Source of the DNA: Armatimonadota bacterium
Lineage (GTDB): Bacteria > Armatimonadota > UBA5829
DNA: 64,000 nucleotides
Reading direction: 5' to 3'
Assembly: GCA_039679645.1 (NCBI GenBank)
Contig: JBDKUO010000061.1
Location: forward strand, 1-64,000
In this document: piece after piece, positions 43,416 to 52,319 of the stretch
Layout of the letters: each line of letters opens with the position of its first letter
Position numbering within the stretch: the stretch's first letter is position 1
Program-made: the position numbers and the translations under genes
The notes under the pieces: generated by a model
The model's database searches: none
What the model was told of the DNA's origin: nothing
What the model saw: only the letters and a program-made list of their open reading frames with translations

Positions 43416-44634
43416 CGGACATAAAGCCCCGCTTGCCGGCAAAAAGATAATCCTTGGAGTGACTGGCGGCATAGCTGCATATAAGTCTGCATACCTTGCG
43501 AGCGCGCTCGTCCAATGCGGCGCTGATGTGCATGTAGTAATGACCGAGCATGCAAAGAATCTTATCGGTGCGCCTACATTCTGGTCGCTGACCAAAAACC
43601 CTGTTTTATGCGGTCTGTTTGATGAGCCTGACAAACCCGAGATCAAACACGTCTCACTCACCGTAGGCGCTGACTTGCTGCTGATAGCGCCTGCTACGGC
43701 AAACATCATAGGCAAGATGGCCAATGGTATTGCAGACGATATGCTTTCCACAATGGCTCTTGCGGTCAGGTGTCCGGTTATAATCGCCCCTGCGATGAAC
43801 GTGAATATGTATACGAACCCGATTGTGGTTGCCAATATCGACCGTCTGCGGCAGTATGAATACATCGTTATGGAACCCGAAGAAGGCATGCTCGCATGCG
43901 GTGACGAAGGCATTGGGCGCTTGGTCGACCCGGATAAGATCGTGCGGCGAGTGGAAGAGGTTCTTACAGGCGGCAGGAGGGACTACTCGATGGTCAATCT
44001 CATGGTGACTGCCGGACCGACTCAGGAACCTATTGACCCCGTCAGGTTCATTACAAACCGTTCCTCGGGGAAGATGGGCTACGCGATTGCCGAGATGGCG
44101 GCGAAGCGAGGCGCTAACGTGACCCTGGTCAGTGGTCCTACCGATCTGCTCGTGCCGGATGGAGTCGAGATGGTAAGTGTAACCACTGTGCACGAAATGC
44201 ACGATGCTGTGGTGACGCGTTTACAAGAAATCAATGTCATGGTATCGGCAGCCGCTCCTGCTGACTTCACGCCGGCTCAGGTCCACGAACAGAAAGTAAA
44301 AAAGTCGGCAAAATGGACTCTTGAGCTGGATAAAGCGGATGATATCCTCGAGGAAGTCGGGCACAAGAAGGGCAGGATGATACTTGTGGGCTTTGCCGCC
44401 GAGACAGAGAACATTGAAGAGCATGCCAGGGGCAAACTGGAACGCAAAAACTTGGATTTGATCGTGGCAAATGATGTTTCGCCGGGCAGTGACGTGTTCG
44501 GAAGTGATACGAACCAGGTCACGTTATACTCACGAACCGGTGATAAAGTGTCATGGCCCAGAATGTCGAAACGGGAAGTCGCGAATGCGATTCTCGATTA
44601 TGTAAAAAATCATTTCTTGGAGGAATTACATTGA
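43387..44634 (+). CDS. coaBC: Bifunctional phosphopantothenoylcysteine synthetase/decarboxylase
   Basis: 415 residues from TTG 43387, the only initiator codon before the conserved [15 protein letters not shown], with AAGGCGG 6 nt upstream; the start overlaps gmk by 29 nt. The N-terminal CoaC flavodoxin-type half has [10 protein letters not shown]-like [31 protein letters not shown] and the active-site loop [15 protein letters not shown] with the catalytic Cys. The C-terminal CoaB half has [21 protein letters not shown]-type start ([22 protein letters not shown]) and the K-x-K-K-S type site ([11 protein letters not shown]). It makes 4'-phosphopantetheine from 4'-phosphopantothenate and cysteine in CoA synthesis. 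Confidence 0.93.
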   Translation: MQNTAESNNNGHKAPLAGKKIILGVTGGIAAYKSAYLASALVQCGADVHVVMTEHAKNLIGAPTFWSLTKNPVLCGLFDEPDKPEIKHVSLTVGADLLLIAPATANIIGKMANGIADDMLSTMALAVRCPVIIAPAMNVNMYTNPIVVANIDRLRQYEYIVMEPEEGMLACGDEGIGRLVDPDKIVRRVEEVLTGGRRDYSMVNLMVTAGPTQEPIDPVRFITNRSSGKMGYAIAEMAAKRGANVTLVSGPTDLLVPDGVEMVSVTTVHEMHDAVVTRLQEINVMVSAAAPADFTPAQVHEQKVKKSAKWTLELDKADDILEEVGHKKGRMILVGFAAETENIEEHARGKLERKNLDLIVANDVSPGSDVFGSDTNQVTLYSRTGDKVSWPRMSKREVANAILDYVKNHFLEELH

Positions 44635-45779
44635 GTTCTCAAGCGCACATGTTCACCTCGGAATCGGTCACCGAGGGACATCCGGACAAAATGGCCGATC
44701 AGATTTCAGATGCCGTGCTTGATGCGATCATGGAACAGGATCCTATGGGCAGAGTTGCGTGTGAGGCTCTACTTACAACAGGTATGGTGTTGGTCGCGGG
44801 TGAGATCACAACTCGCGCATATGTCGATATTCCAGGAATTGTACGCCGAACGATCGAGCAGATCGGTTACTCACGGGCGAAATACGGGTTCGACTTCGAG
44901 ACTTGCGGCGTGCTGACGGCTATTCAGTCTCAGTCACCGGACATCGCGATGGGTGTCGATACAGGCGGCGCGGGAGACCAGGGCATGATGTTCGGATTTG
45001 CCTGTGACGAGACTCCCGAGCTTATGCCTATGCCGATTATGCTTGCCCACAAAATGGCGCGGAGGCTCACTGCTGTCCGCAAGGACGGCCAGATCGGCTA
45101 CCTTCGCCCGGACGGCAAGACTCAGGTGACCGTGCAGTATGAGGGCGGCAGGCCGGTCCGCATCGACAAGGTCGTCGTTTCTACTCAGCACCAGCCGAAT
45201 ATTCCTCAGAGCACAATCCGAGCGGACATGATCGAGCATGTAATCAAACCGATCCTGCCGCCTGAGATGATCGATGACAAGATCGAGTTTTTCGTAAATC
45301 CGACCGGTGTCTTCTCCGTTGGCGGACCGCAGGGCGATACGGGCCTTACAGGTCGCAAGATCATTGTTGACACCTACGGCGGCATGGCAAAGCACGGTGG
45401 CGGCGCTTTCTCCGGCAAGGACCCGACCAAGGTTGACCGTTCGGCAGCCTATATGATGCGCTATGTGGCAAAGAATGTGGTTGCTGCGGGGCTTGCCAAG
45501 AAGTGCGAAGTCCAGGTTGCCTACGCAATTGGTAAGGCTGAGCCGATGGGGATCATGGTCGACACATGGCGGACGAATGCCATACCTGAGGACAAGATTG
45601 CTGATCTTATCCTAAAATACTTCGATCTTACGCCTCGCGGGATCATCGACAGGCTCAACCTCAGACGGCCTATTTATAAGCAGACGGCAGCTTACGGCCA
45701 CTTTGGCCGCACGGACCTCGACGTGCCGTGGGAAGAGACCGACATGGTCGATCTATTGAAGAAAGAAGCCGGTATCTAG
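44631..45779 (+). CDS. metK: S-adenosylmethionine synthetase
   Basis: 382 residues from TTG 44631, chosen because GGAGG (44619-44623) lies 7 nt upstream and the four-base overlap (TTGA) with the coaBC stop gives coupling; the longer in-frame reading to 44553 would lie inside coaBC. Family blocks: [76 protein letters not shown]. It makes SAM from methionine and ATP. Its place between coaBC and priA is unusual. Confidence 0.96.
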   Translation: MSSQAHMFTSESVTEGHPDKMADQISDAVLDAIMEQDPMGRVACEALLTTGMVLVAGEITTRAYVDIPGIVRRTIEQIGYSRAKYGFDFETCGVLTAIQSQSPDIAMGVDTGGAGDQGMMFGFACDETPELMPMPIMLAHKMARRLTAVRKDGQIGYLRPDGKTQVTVQYEGGRPVRIDKVVVSTQHQPNIPQSTIRADMIEHVIKPILPPEMIDDKIEFFVNPTGVFSVGGPQGDTGLTGRKIIVDTYGGMAKHGGGAFSGKDPTKVDRSAAYMMRYVAKNVVAAGLAKKCEVQVAYAIGKAEPMGIMVDTWRTNAIPEDKIADLILKYFDLTPRGIIDRLNLRRPIYKQTAAYGHFGRTDLDVPWEETDMVDLLKKEAGI

Positions 45780-48206
45780 TTGTATGCAAGGGTTTTGGTG
45801 GACACAGGGGCATCCAGCCCGCTCGATTCACTGACCTATGAGATACCTGATGGCCTGATGAATACTGTCGGTGTCGGCTCATGTGTGCTGGCGCCGATAG
45901 GCTCTCGTCAGGCCATTGGCTATATAATAGGATTGGAACGGACTTCTGATGTTGAGAAGACACGCCCGATCATAGCAGAGATAGACGGCCCTGTTCATCT
46001 TTCATCTGATATGCTCGACCTTGCGCGGTGGATATCCGAGCAGTATATATGTTCGCTGCCCAGGGTCGTAAGCGCAATGCTTCCCGGCGGGATGCAGTAT
46101 AAAGCTCAGGCGAAGGTTATTTTAACCGCATCGTCCCAGACTCATCCGCATCTTACTCCCTCCGAAACGCGCCTGATGCAGAAGATTGAGACAATGGGCG
46201 ATGAACCCACAGTCGAGAGCCTCTACAATGACGATGATAAATCTTCAGTCCAACGACTGCTCAGACAGCTCGAATCCAAGGGCGCAATCAAGCGAGAGTG
46301 GCGCCTTATCGCTCCTACAGGCAAGCCGCGTGTTATGCGCGGAGTGAGAGTTAGTGGAAAGTTGAGAGTGGAGAGTGGAGAGTCGGATATCAGCCTGACG
46401 AAGAAGCAGTCAGAGCTGCTGGAACTTATAAAGGGACTGGACCGTGATATATCAGTAGCCGAGCTTACGCAGAGATACGGCGCGTCGGCGGCTGTAGTTG
46501 CTGCTCTTGAGAAGAAAGGCTGCCTGGAACGTACAGAGATGACTTTTCGGCGCGCGCCCGCATTCTCCAAAGTCGAGCAGGTGCGTGTCAATCTTAGCGA
46601 GGAGCAGAAGGCTGCCGTCGATGAGATCACTCGCGCAATCGACTCATCTACATTCAACCCGTTTTTGCTATTTGGAGTTACCGCGAGCGGTAAGACAGAG
46701 GTCTATCTGCGGTGCATTGAGCGCGTGCTGGCTATGAACCGCACCAGTCTGGTCTTGCTTCCTGAGATAGCTCTCACCACGCAGGTTATGAACATATTCA
46801 AGAGCCGGTTCGGCGACCGGGTGGCTGTGCTGCACAGTGCGCTATCCGCTGGTGAGAGGTTCGATGAATGGGCGCGCATCGAATCAGGCGAGGCGCGGGT
46901 TGTGCTGGGCGCAAGGTCTGCTGTCTTTGCACCGCTTACTGACCTTGGACTGGTGATAGTAGACGAGGAGCATGAGCCAAGCTATAAGCAGGACAATCCT
47001 CCGCGTTATAACGGTCGTGACGTTGCCATACGCCGCGCCAACCAGGCCGGAGCTGCGCTTGTTTTGGGCAGTGCGACGCCGAGCATAGAGACATTCACCC
47101 TCGCACGAAATGAGCACTACAGGCTCCTTACGATGCCCAGCCGAATAGAGAACCGCCCGATGCCCACGGTCCATATCGCCGATCTGCGCGAGGAGTATTC
47201 CAAGGGCAAGCTCACAATATTCAGCACCCGTCTTGAAGAAGCTATAAAAGAACGTTTGGCTCGCGGTGAGCAGGTGATGCTCTTTCAGAACAGGCGCGCA
47301 TATTCGACTTTTCTACTGTGCCGTGACTGCGGATACGTGGAGCGATGCCCAAACTGCGCGGTCTCTCTAAAGTTTCATGCGGCTGCTAAGAAGCTTAGTT
47401 GTCACCACTGCGATTTTGAGATGCCCGCGCCGGATAAGTGCCCGAAGTGTGAAAGCATCAGGATTGGTCGGTTCGGGATAGGAACGGAACGCGTTGAAGA
47501 AGAGGTCAAGAAGACTTTTCCCGGCGCTCGCGTGCTCAGGATGGACCGTGACACAACTGCGCGCAAGGGCGCGCACGGCTCGATTCTAGCCACGTTCAGG
47601 GCAGGTGAGGCTGATATACTCGTCGGCACTCAGATGATCGCAAAAGGTCTGGACTTCCCGAACGTGACTCTGGTCGGTGTGATAAGTGCGGACACATCTC
47701 TCAATCTGCCTGATTTCAGGGCGTCCGAGCGCACATATCAGCTCGTCTCGCAGGTGGCGGGCAGGTCGGGCAGGGGAAAGCGGCCCGGTGAGGTCGTGAT
47801 CCAGACATTTGACCCGGAGCAATATGCCATCAAGTGTGCAGTCACGCACGATTACACTGCTTTTTATGAGATAGAACTGGAAAACAGGCGCGAACTGGGT
47901 TACCCGCCATTCGGCTCATTAGTCAATATTCTCTCTCGTGATAAGGATGACAATGAAGCCAAGGTGAGACTAGAACGGCTCCTCGCTGCGATCAAGTCAG
48001 GCAAGATGGCTGAGCGAATGGGAATCAGGATACTGGGGCCTCAGCAGGCGGTGCTCTCTAAGTTGCGCGGTGAGTATCGCTGGCACATGGTGCTGCGTTC
48101 GGCAGACCGTCAAAAGATGCTCGATCTGTTGAATGCGACATTCGAGTCTAGTCCTGCTCTGCGCAGGCAAATTAGTGTGGATGTAGACCCTATCTCGATG
48201 CTCTGA
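45780..48206 (+). CDS. priA: Primosomal replication restart helicase PriA
   Basis: 808 residues from TTG 45780, immediately after the metK stop. The N-terminal DNA-binding domain (YARVLVDTGASSPLDSLTYEIP) is followed by a winged-helix part, then Walker A at about 300-310 (FGVTASGKTEVY), DEEH box (VIVDEEHEPSYKQ), the zinc-binding cysteines about 514-560 (CRDCGYVERCPNC ... CHHCDFEMPAPDKCPKC), and helicase motifs V-VI (GTQMIAKGLDFPNVTLV, QVAGRSGRGKRPGEVVIQT). PriA reloads the replisome at stalled forks. Residues about 188-204 (RVSGKLRVESGES) come from an interspersed repeat that lies in frame in a linker. Confidence 0.95.
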   Translation: MYARVLVDTGASSPLDSLTYEIPDGLMNTVGVGSCVLAPIGSRQAIGYIIGLERTSDVEKTRPIIAEIDGPVHLSSDMLDLARWISEQYICSLPRVVSAMLPGGMQYKAQAKVILTASSQTHPHLTPSETRLMQKIETMGDEPTVESLYNDDDKSSVQRLLRQLESKGAIKREWRLIAPTGKPRVMRGVRVSGKLRVESGESDISLTKKQSELLELIKGLDRDISVAELTQRYGASAAVVAALEKKGCLERTEMTFRRAPAFSKVEQVRVNLSEEQKAAVDEITRAIDSSTFNPFLLFGVTASGKTEVYLRCIERVLAMNRTSLVLLPEIALTTQVMNIFKSRFGDRVAVLHSALSAGERFDEWARIESGEARVVLGARSAVFAPLTDLGLVIVDEEHEPSYKQDNPPRYNGRDVAIRRANQAGAALVLGSATPSIETFTLARNEHYRLLTMPSRIENRPMPTVHIADLREEYSKGKLTIFSTRLEEAIKERLARGEQVMLFQNRRAYSTFLLCRDCGYVERCPNCAVSLKFHAAAKKLSCHHCDFEMPAPDKCPKCESIRIGRFGIGTERVEEEVKKTFPGARVLRMDRDTTARKGAHGSILATFRAGEADILVGTQMIAKGLDFPNVTLVGVISADTSLNLPDFRASERTYQLVSQVAGRSGRGKRPGEVVIQTFDPEQYAIKCAVTHDYTAFYEIELENRRELGYPPFGSLVNILSRDKDDNEAKVRLERLLAAIKSGKMAERMGIRILGPQQAVLSKLRGEYRWHMVLRSADRQKMLDLLNATFESSPALRRQISVDVDPISML
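46350..46386 (+). repeat. GTGGAAAG-type interspersed repeat, copy C, in frame in priA
   Basis: GTTAGTGGAAAGTTGAGAG followed by TGGAGAGTGGAGAGTCGG. It sits in the linker after the N-terminal part of PriA and keeps the reading frame. Compare 15947, 30721 and 48218. Confidence 0.65.
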
Positions 48207-48217
48207 GACTTCTGGAG

Positions 48218-48250
48218 GGTGGAGAGTTGAAAGCTGAAAGTAGAAAAGCA
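48218..48250 (+). repeat. GTGGAAAG-type interspersed repeat, copy D
   Basis: GGTGGAGAGTTGAAAGCTGA then AAGTAGAAAAGCA, just after the priA stop. It shares CTGAAAGT-x-GAAA with copy A at 15947. Confidence 0.62.
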
Positions 48251-48313
48251 GAATGCGAATGAAACAACTGCAGACGTAGTCTCAGCGGCTCGAACATGTA
48301 GCATATCTAACTG

Positions 48314-48823
48314 ATGAAAACAATAATCTTTATAAATGGACCCAACGGTGTCGGAAAGTCCACAGTCTGTGCGGCGTTATTAAGGCGGCTGCCTCATACG
48401 AGCTGGCTTGAGAGTGAATGGTGCAGGTGTATTAATCCGTTTGACTTAACGCCGGAGATTGCAGCGATGACTGAAGACAATATGTCAACGCTGCTGAGAA
48501 ACTATCTCCAGTGCAGTCTTGTGGACTATGTTATCTTTAGTTATGGCCTTCATGGGCCAAGGAAACGTATCTTCGACAATGTAATCAGCAATCTTCAGGA
48601 TATATCGTTTCACCTATTGCCGATTACACTTGTTTGCAGCGAAGAAGAGAATGTATGGCGGATGATTCAAGACGGAAGAAATGACGAGAGAATACAAAGG
48701 GGTTTGCAAACACGTCATCTATATGAGAATTTGAGAAATCCGGTAATTGATACGACGCAACTATCGGTTGAGGAGACAGTGGAAGAAATCTTAGCGATCC
48801 TACGAGTGAGCTCTGGGCAATAG
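48314..48823 (+). CDS. P-loop nucleotide kinase-like protein
   Basis: 169 residues. Walker A GPNGVGKS at residues 9-16, followed by a fold typical of small kinases (shikimate/adenylate or nucleoside kinase type); a candidate lid is DGRNDERIQRGLQTR. The phosphate acceptor is not identifiable. No clear ribosome site and no strong conservation cue to a named family. It lies between priA and corA with a repeat copy just upstream. Confidence 0.65.
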   Translation: MKTIIFINGPNGVGKSTVCAALLRRLPHTSWLESEWCRCINPFDLTPEIAAMTEDNMSTLLRNYLQCSLVDYVIFSYGLHGPRKRIFDNVISNLQDISFHLLPITLVCSEEENVWRMIQDGRNDERIQRGLQTRHLYENLRNPVIDTTQLSVEETVEEILAILRVSSGQ

Positions 48824-48873
48824 AGTTCCGCGCTCTTGGCTATCTGCTATTTGTTATTCTTGGGAGATGGGCG

Positions 48874-49845
48874 ATGATCAAAACATATCTATTCACTGAA
48901 GGCAAGTTCAAGCAGGATGTGCCTCTTGATGACTGGCGCTCACTGGTCAGCGGTGATTGCGCTCTGCTGTGGGTCGATATAAGCGAGTTTGACAAGAATG
49001 AAATCGAAGATATCGCAGGCAAGTTCGGTCTGCACCAGTTAGCTATTGAGTCGTGCCTGGATGGATACCGCAGGCCGCATTTGTATGAGTTCGAAGACCA
49101 TTTCTACGTCAACATGACCCTTATCAGCCCGCGCAATCATAAAAACCATGGCATAAAGCCGGGTGAAATGCATTTATTTGTAGGCGGCAAGTTTATCATT
49201 ACCGCATCGAAAGAGAAGACCAGCGACGCCGTAAACAATGCGATTAAAGAGTATCAGGATACGCCGGGGCTTTGCTCGCGCGGACCGATGTACGGCGTGT
49301 ATCTGCTTGCGGAGGATTTGGTAGAGAGCTATTTTCCAATTGTAGAGAACCTGGACAATCAGGCGGATGAGATAGAGTCTCAAATGCTCAACAATGCGAC
49401 CAAAAAATCGCTGCACAGGCTCTTTGGGCTAAAGAGAAATGCATTTGAGCTTCGGAGGCTGCTTGGTCCGCAGAGGGATATCTTTAGTGAGCTGGCCAGA
49501 CGAGACTTTTCATTTATCGAGGGTGAGAACCAGGTATACTTTCAGGATGTATACAACCGGATGATACGTATTTTCGATATGTTGGATACCATACGTGAGA
49601 TATTGAGCGGGAGTTTGGATATATATCTATCCACTGTCTCGAACCGTCTCAACCAGGTGATGATGGCGCTGACAGTCGCCGCTACGATCCTGATGACGCT
49701 CTCATTCATCACCGGCTTCTATGGCATGAACTTCACGCATCTGCCGTGGCTTCACGCGCCGAACGCATTTCGTAACATCACGATCCTGATGATTGCCATA
49801 ACATTGGGAATGCTGTGGTGGTTCAGACGGATCAAGTGGCTTTGA
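48874..49845 (+). CDS. corA: CorA-family divalent cation (magnesium) transporter
   Basis: 323 residues, GGGAG before the ATG. The long cytoplasmic alpha/beta domain ends in a helix that leads into two C-terminal transmembrane helices; the signature Y-G-M-N-F is at about 282-286, followed by a second hydrophobic helix (NITILMIAITLGMLWWF). It forms homopentameric channels for Mg2+ (some relatives carry Co2+, Ni2+ or Zn2+). Confidence 0.92.
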   Translation: MIKTYLFTEGKFKQDVPLDDWRSLVSGDCALLWVDISEFDKNEIEDIAGKFGLHQLAIESCLDGYRRPHLYEFEDHFYVNMTLISPRNHKNHGIKPGEMHLFVGGKFIITASKEKTSDAVNNAIKEYQDTPGLCSRGPMYGVYLLAEDLVESYFPIVENLDNQADEIESQMLNNATKKSLHRLFGLKRNAFELRRLLGPQRDIFSELARRDFSFIEGENQVYFQDVYNRMIRIFDMLDTIREILSGSLDIYLSTVSNRLNQVMMALTVAATILMTLSFITGFYGMNFTHLPWLHAPNAFRNITILMIAITLGMLWWFRRIKWL

Positions 49846-49850
49846 GGTTC

Positions 49851-49892
49851 GTAATCGTGTATCGTCTATTCGTTGATCGTGGATTGGACATG
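49851..49892. repeat. Degenerate ATCGT-type short repeat after corA
   Basis: The sequence GTAATCGTGTATCGTC and then CGTTGATCGTGGATTGG repeats TCGT-A/G-T-type words. It is non-coding and resembles other low-complexity interspersed repeats in this window. Weak evidence. Confidence 0.3.
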
Positions 49893-49971
49893 TTGCGGTA
49901 ACTCTTGACCGCGTTGAATCAATAAAGCCGTTCCATGCAGCATACGGAACATTTTTGGCAAGTTGCGCCTA

Positions 49972-50001
49972 TTGACTAATAACGGCTTTCCCTGGTAAAA
50001 T
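49972..50001 (+). promoter_or_regulatory. Promoter of the tRNA gene
   Basis: TTGACT (49972-49977), an 18-bp spacer and TAAAAT (49996-50001), about 10 bp before the tRNA 5' end. Consistent with a monocistronic tRNA. Confidence 0.75.
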
Positions 50002-50011
50002 ATTCCTGCGT

Positions 50012-50088
50012 GGCGGAGTACCTCAGTTGGTTAGAGGACCCGGCTCATACCCGGGGCGTCGTCGGTTCGAGCCCGACCTCCGCTACCA
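50012..50088 (+). tRNA. tRNA with CAT anticodon (elongator Met; Ile2 possible)
   Basis: Full cloverleaf: acceptor GGCGGAG/CTCCGCT (one G-U), D-arm TACCTCAGTTGG..., anticodon arm CCCGG-CTCATAC-CCGGG with CAT, T-arm with GGTTCGAGCCC, and encoded CCA (50086-50088). It lacks the initiator's features (G1-U72 is present rather than a C1-A72 mismatch, and the anticodon stem does not carry three consecutive GC pairs of the initiator pattern), so elongator Met is preferred; a lysidine-modified Ile2 cannot be excluded. Confidence 0.9.
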
Positions 50089-50109
50089 CTCCACCATACA
50101 TCACACTTC

Positions 50110-50676
50110 TTATCCTGCTGCGGTCGGCACAGTCTCTCTTTCAGTCGTCTGAGTGTTTGACGGGTGGTCAAATACGGGCAGATAATCTCTCCAAACCTCA
50201 TTGTTTGCGCCCGCCATGAACTTGGTCAGGCTTATGAACGGCACATACTTCGGCTTTTTGGGCTGCTGATTGAGAGTATAATTTAGCTGCGAGAGGGTCT
50301 TATCGCCTTTCTTTGTGTTGCACTTCTTGCAGCATGCCACAAGGTTGTCCCAAGTATTTTGGCCTCCTAGTCTGCGCGGAATCACGTGGTCCACCGTCAG
50401 ATCGCTGCCCTTATGCCCGCAATACTGGCAGGTATAGTGATCCCTCGCGAGGATGCTGCGTCTGGAGAGCTTGATCTGCGGCATCGGCCGTCTGACATGG
50501 TTTCTGAGCCTGACGACCGAAGGCGCCACATATGCGGTGCTTATCGTGTGCAATTCTCTTGGACTTTCATGGAGCACATCGACTTTGCCGAGAAACACAA
50601 GCGATATCGCCCGCCTGATGTTGCAGATATTGAGCGGCTCGTAGTCGCTGTTTAGGACGAGGACCTCATGATTCAT
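50110..50676 (-). CDS. HNH endonuclease family protein
   Basis: 188 residues from ATG 50676, chosen since GGGAGAG lies upstream at proper spacing and the family begins MNHEVLVLN; a longer reading from TTG would include the ribosome site. The zinc-finger HNH module is at about 85-130: CQYCGHKGSDLTVDHVIPRRLGGQNTWDNLVACCKKCNTKKGDK, i.e. two C-x2-C pairs plus D-H-V-I-P and N-L-V. Such HNH-5-type proteins are common and usually of unknown role (repair or restriction-like). Longer C-terminal tail than the bare domain. Confidence 0.86.
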   Translation of the reverse strand: MNHEVLVLNSDYEPLNICNIRRAISLVFLGKVDVLHESPRELHTISTAYVAPSVVRLRNHVRRPMPQIKLSRRSILARDHYTCQYCGHKGSDLTVDHVIPRRLGGQNTWDNLVACCKKCNTKKGDKTLSQLNYTLNQQPKKPKYVPFISLTKFMAGANNEVWRDYLPVFDHPSNTQTTERETVPTAAG

Positions 50677-50700
50677 AATACCGATCTCTCCCAATAAAAA

Positions 50701-50733
50701 AGCCCACGCCTGACACGAAGTCAGCGTGGGCTT
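50701..50733 (-). terminator. Terminator of the oxidoreductase operon
   Basis: AGCCCACG plus CTGAC pairs with GTCAG plus CGTGGGCT around a 5-nt loop with one bulged C (50701-50732). Read leftward, a run of six T follows, so it ends the minus-strand operon upstream of the HNH gene. Rightward it is also followed by TTTTATT. Confidence 0.85.
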
Positions 50734-50902
50734 TTATTATTAATGCCGTACAGCCAATGTTGATAGTGTTCACGCACGCACAAGCCGTCTTCCAGGACTC
50801 GCAGCGAGTGCGCCCTGGAGCCGCCGACGAAATTAGTTGGTCTTATCGATGGCATAAGCGTGTTTCACCTAAAGATATTTTAACAGCATGTGGGAGCCTG
50901 TG
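50734..50902 (-). other. Untranslated stretch with hairpins between oxidoreductase operon and its terminator
   Basis: 169 bases between the last stop codon and the terminator. A hairpin TCCAGG ... ACTCG/CGAGT ... CCTGGA is seen, and flanking GTG-AAA-CACGC partly pairs with GCGTG-x6-CAC. It could be a 3' UTR structure or a small RNA. I could not assign it to 6S, SRP or RNase P RNA by eye. Confidence 0.3.
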
Positions 50903-51451
50903 TCAACGCATAGTTGCGTCGATAATTTGTGCGCCTTTTTCAAGCGCGGCTGTGTTCAAAGGTATGAACTTATGGTTACGCTTGGGCAGCGCCTGGGCCA
51001 TGGATTTTGCTATGGATTCCAGCGAAACCGGTTTGACAAGCTGCGCATAAGCTCCAAGCATCACCATATTTGCAGCCTTTGAGCTGCCGAGTTCTTCTGC
51101 AATGTTGCCAGCGTCGATTCCGACTATATCGCAGTCATCACGATAGCCTGGTTTTTCGGCAAGGGATGTGTTGACTACTATCAACCCTTCTCGCCGAACA
51201 GACGGAGCGAATTTATCAAGCATATCCTGGGTCAGCGCTATGAGAGTGTGCGGCGATGATGAGACCGGCGAACCGATTTCGTCAGTCGACATTATAACCG
51301 TGCACTCAGCCGATCCGCCTCTGGTCTCGGGACCATATGACGGAAACCACACCACATTTCTATCTTCAAGCACTGTCGCGTATGCCAGGAGTTGACCTAT
51401 CAACATAATTCCCTGGCCGCCAATGCCCGCTATTCTAACTTCCTGATGCAT
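50903..51451 (-). CDS. 2-oxoacid:ferredoxin oxidoreductase, gamma subunit
   Basis: 182 residues from ATG 51451 (MHQEVRIAGIGGQG), with GGAGA upstream. The gamma domain has GIGGQGIMLIGQLLA, SYGPETRGGSAECTVIMS and ANMVMLGAYAQL. It pairs with the alpha and beta chains upstream and with the ferredoxin-like delta chain to oxidise 2-oxo acids to acyl-CoA with ferredoxin as acceptor. A 133-base gap with a CACGAAA-type palindrome separates it from the beta gene, so it is less tightly coupled than the other subunits. Confidence 0.9.
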   Translation of the reverse strand: MHQEVRIAGIGGQGIMLIGQLLAYATVLEDRNVVWFPSYGPETRGGSAECTVIMSTDEIGSPVSSSPHTLIALTQDMLDKFAPSVRREGLIVVNTSLAEKPGYRDDCDIVGIDAGNIAEELGSSKAANMVMLGAYAQLVKPVSLESIAKSMAQALPKRNHKFIPLNTAALEKGAQIIDATMR

Positions 51452-51496
51452 ATATTTCTCCGTGTGTATCCAATGCAAGACAAATGGAATTCTTCA

Positions 51497-51577
51497 CACG
51501 AAATCACGAAAGAAAGGAAACACGAAAATAAATTTCGTGATTTCGTCTTTTCGTGTTTTCGTGATAAATTAATTCCA
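51497..51577. repeat. Palindromic CACGAAA-type interspersed repeat inside the oxidoreductase operon
   Basis: Left arm CACGAAATCACGAAAG ... AACACGAAAA and right arm TTTCGTGATTTCG ... TTTCGTGTTTTCGTG form an imperfect inverted repeat of CACGAAA-type words over about 80 bases. It is the only long gap among the operon's subunit genes. From memory, such TTTCGTG arrays occur in unrelated genomes. Confidence 0.65.
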
Positions 51578-51584
51578 GCTCTAA

Positions 51585-52319
51585 TTATCTATCTACAAAT
51601 ACTCCGACAGGAAAGACTTCACTCATTTTCTCATCGATCCACTTAAATGATTCGATAGGTGTCATTCTCCAGTTTGTGGGGCAGTTGCTGAGCACTTCCA
51701 CCAGAGAGAAGCCTTTGCCGTCGATCTGATTCTGAAATGCGTGTTTGATCGCCTTTTTTGTCTTGACAAGACCCGCCGGGCTTGTAGGCGCGACTCTTTC
51801 GATATAAGACGGTCCGTCCAAAGTCGCCAGCATCTCACATACACGTATTGGGTAGCCGTTCACATGCGGGTCTCTACCGGTCGGGCAGGTAGTCGTCTTC
51901 TGGCCGATCAGTGTGGTCGGAGCCATCTGCCCGCCTGTCATACCGTATGTAGTGTTGTTGATAAAGATAACCGATATATTCTCGCCTCTGCCTGCCGCAT
52001 GGACGATCTCAGCGGTGCCTATAGATGCCAGGTCGCCGTCACCCTGATATGACCATACGACTCTGTCCGGCAGCATCCGCTTTACACCCGTCGCAACAGA
52101 TGGCGCTCTGCCATGAGAGGCCTCAATAATATCGCACGACATATATTCATACATGAAAACCGCACAGCCGACGGGACATACTCCGACGGTTTGGTGAATG
52201 ATATCAAGTTCGTCCATGACCTCGGCTATAAGGCGATGGGTCGTGCTGTGGAGACATCCAGCACAGTAAGAGAACTCAGCATCCGTAAGTCCTTTTGGTC
52301 GTTCAAATACCTTTTGCAT
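51585..52319 (-). CDS. 2-oxoacid:ferredoxin oxidoreductase, beta (TPP-binding) subunit
   Basis: 244 residues from ATG 52319 (MQKVFERPKGLTDAEFSYCAGC); the longer in-frame reading has no family similarity and overlaps the alpha gene. TPP motif SYQGDGDLASIG ... NNTTYGMTGGQ binds thiamine diphosphate and Mg2+. Conserved C-x2-C near the N-terminus (SYCAGC) and Pro-Val-Gly-Cys (VCPVGC) are as in related subunits. The start overlaps the alpha stop by one base (TGATG), indicating coupling. Confidence 0.92.
   Translation of the reverse strand: MQKVFERPKGLTDAEFSYCAGCLHSTTHRLIAEVMDELDIIHQTVGVCPVGCAVFMYEYMSCDIIEASHGRAPSVATGVKRMLPDRVVWSYQGDGDLASIGTAEIVHAAGRGENISVIFINNTTYGMTGGQMAPTTLIGQKTTTCPTGRDPHVNGYPIRVCEMLATLDGPSYIERVAPTSPAGLVKTKKAIKHAFQNQIDGKGFSLVEVLSNCPTNWRMTPIESFKWIDEKMSEVFPVGVFVDR

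Noticed and set aside
50010-50219. A 69-codon frame starting in the tRNA
   Set aside because: It covers the tRNA and the 3' end of the HNH gene antisense; not coding.
50734-50902. 6S, SRP or RNase P RNA in the gap
   Set aside because: The diagnostic motifs of SRP (GGAAG loop) and RNase P were not found; 6S-like folding was only partial.
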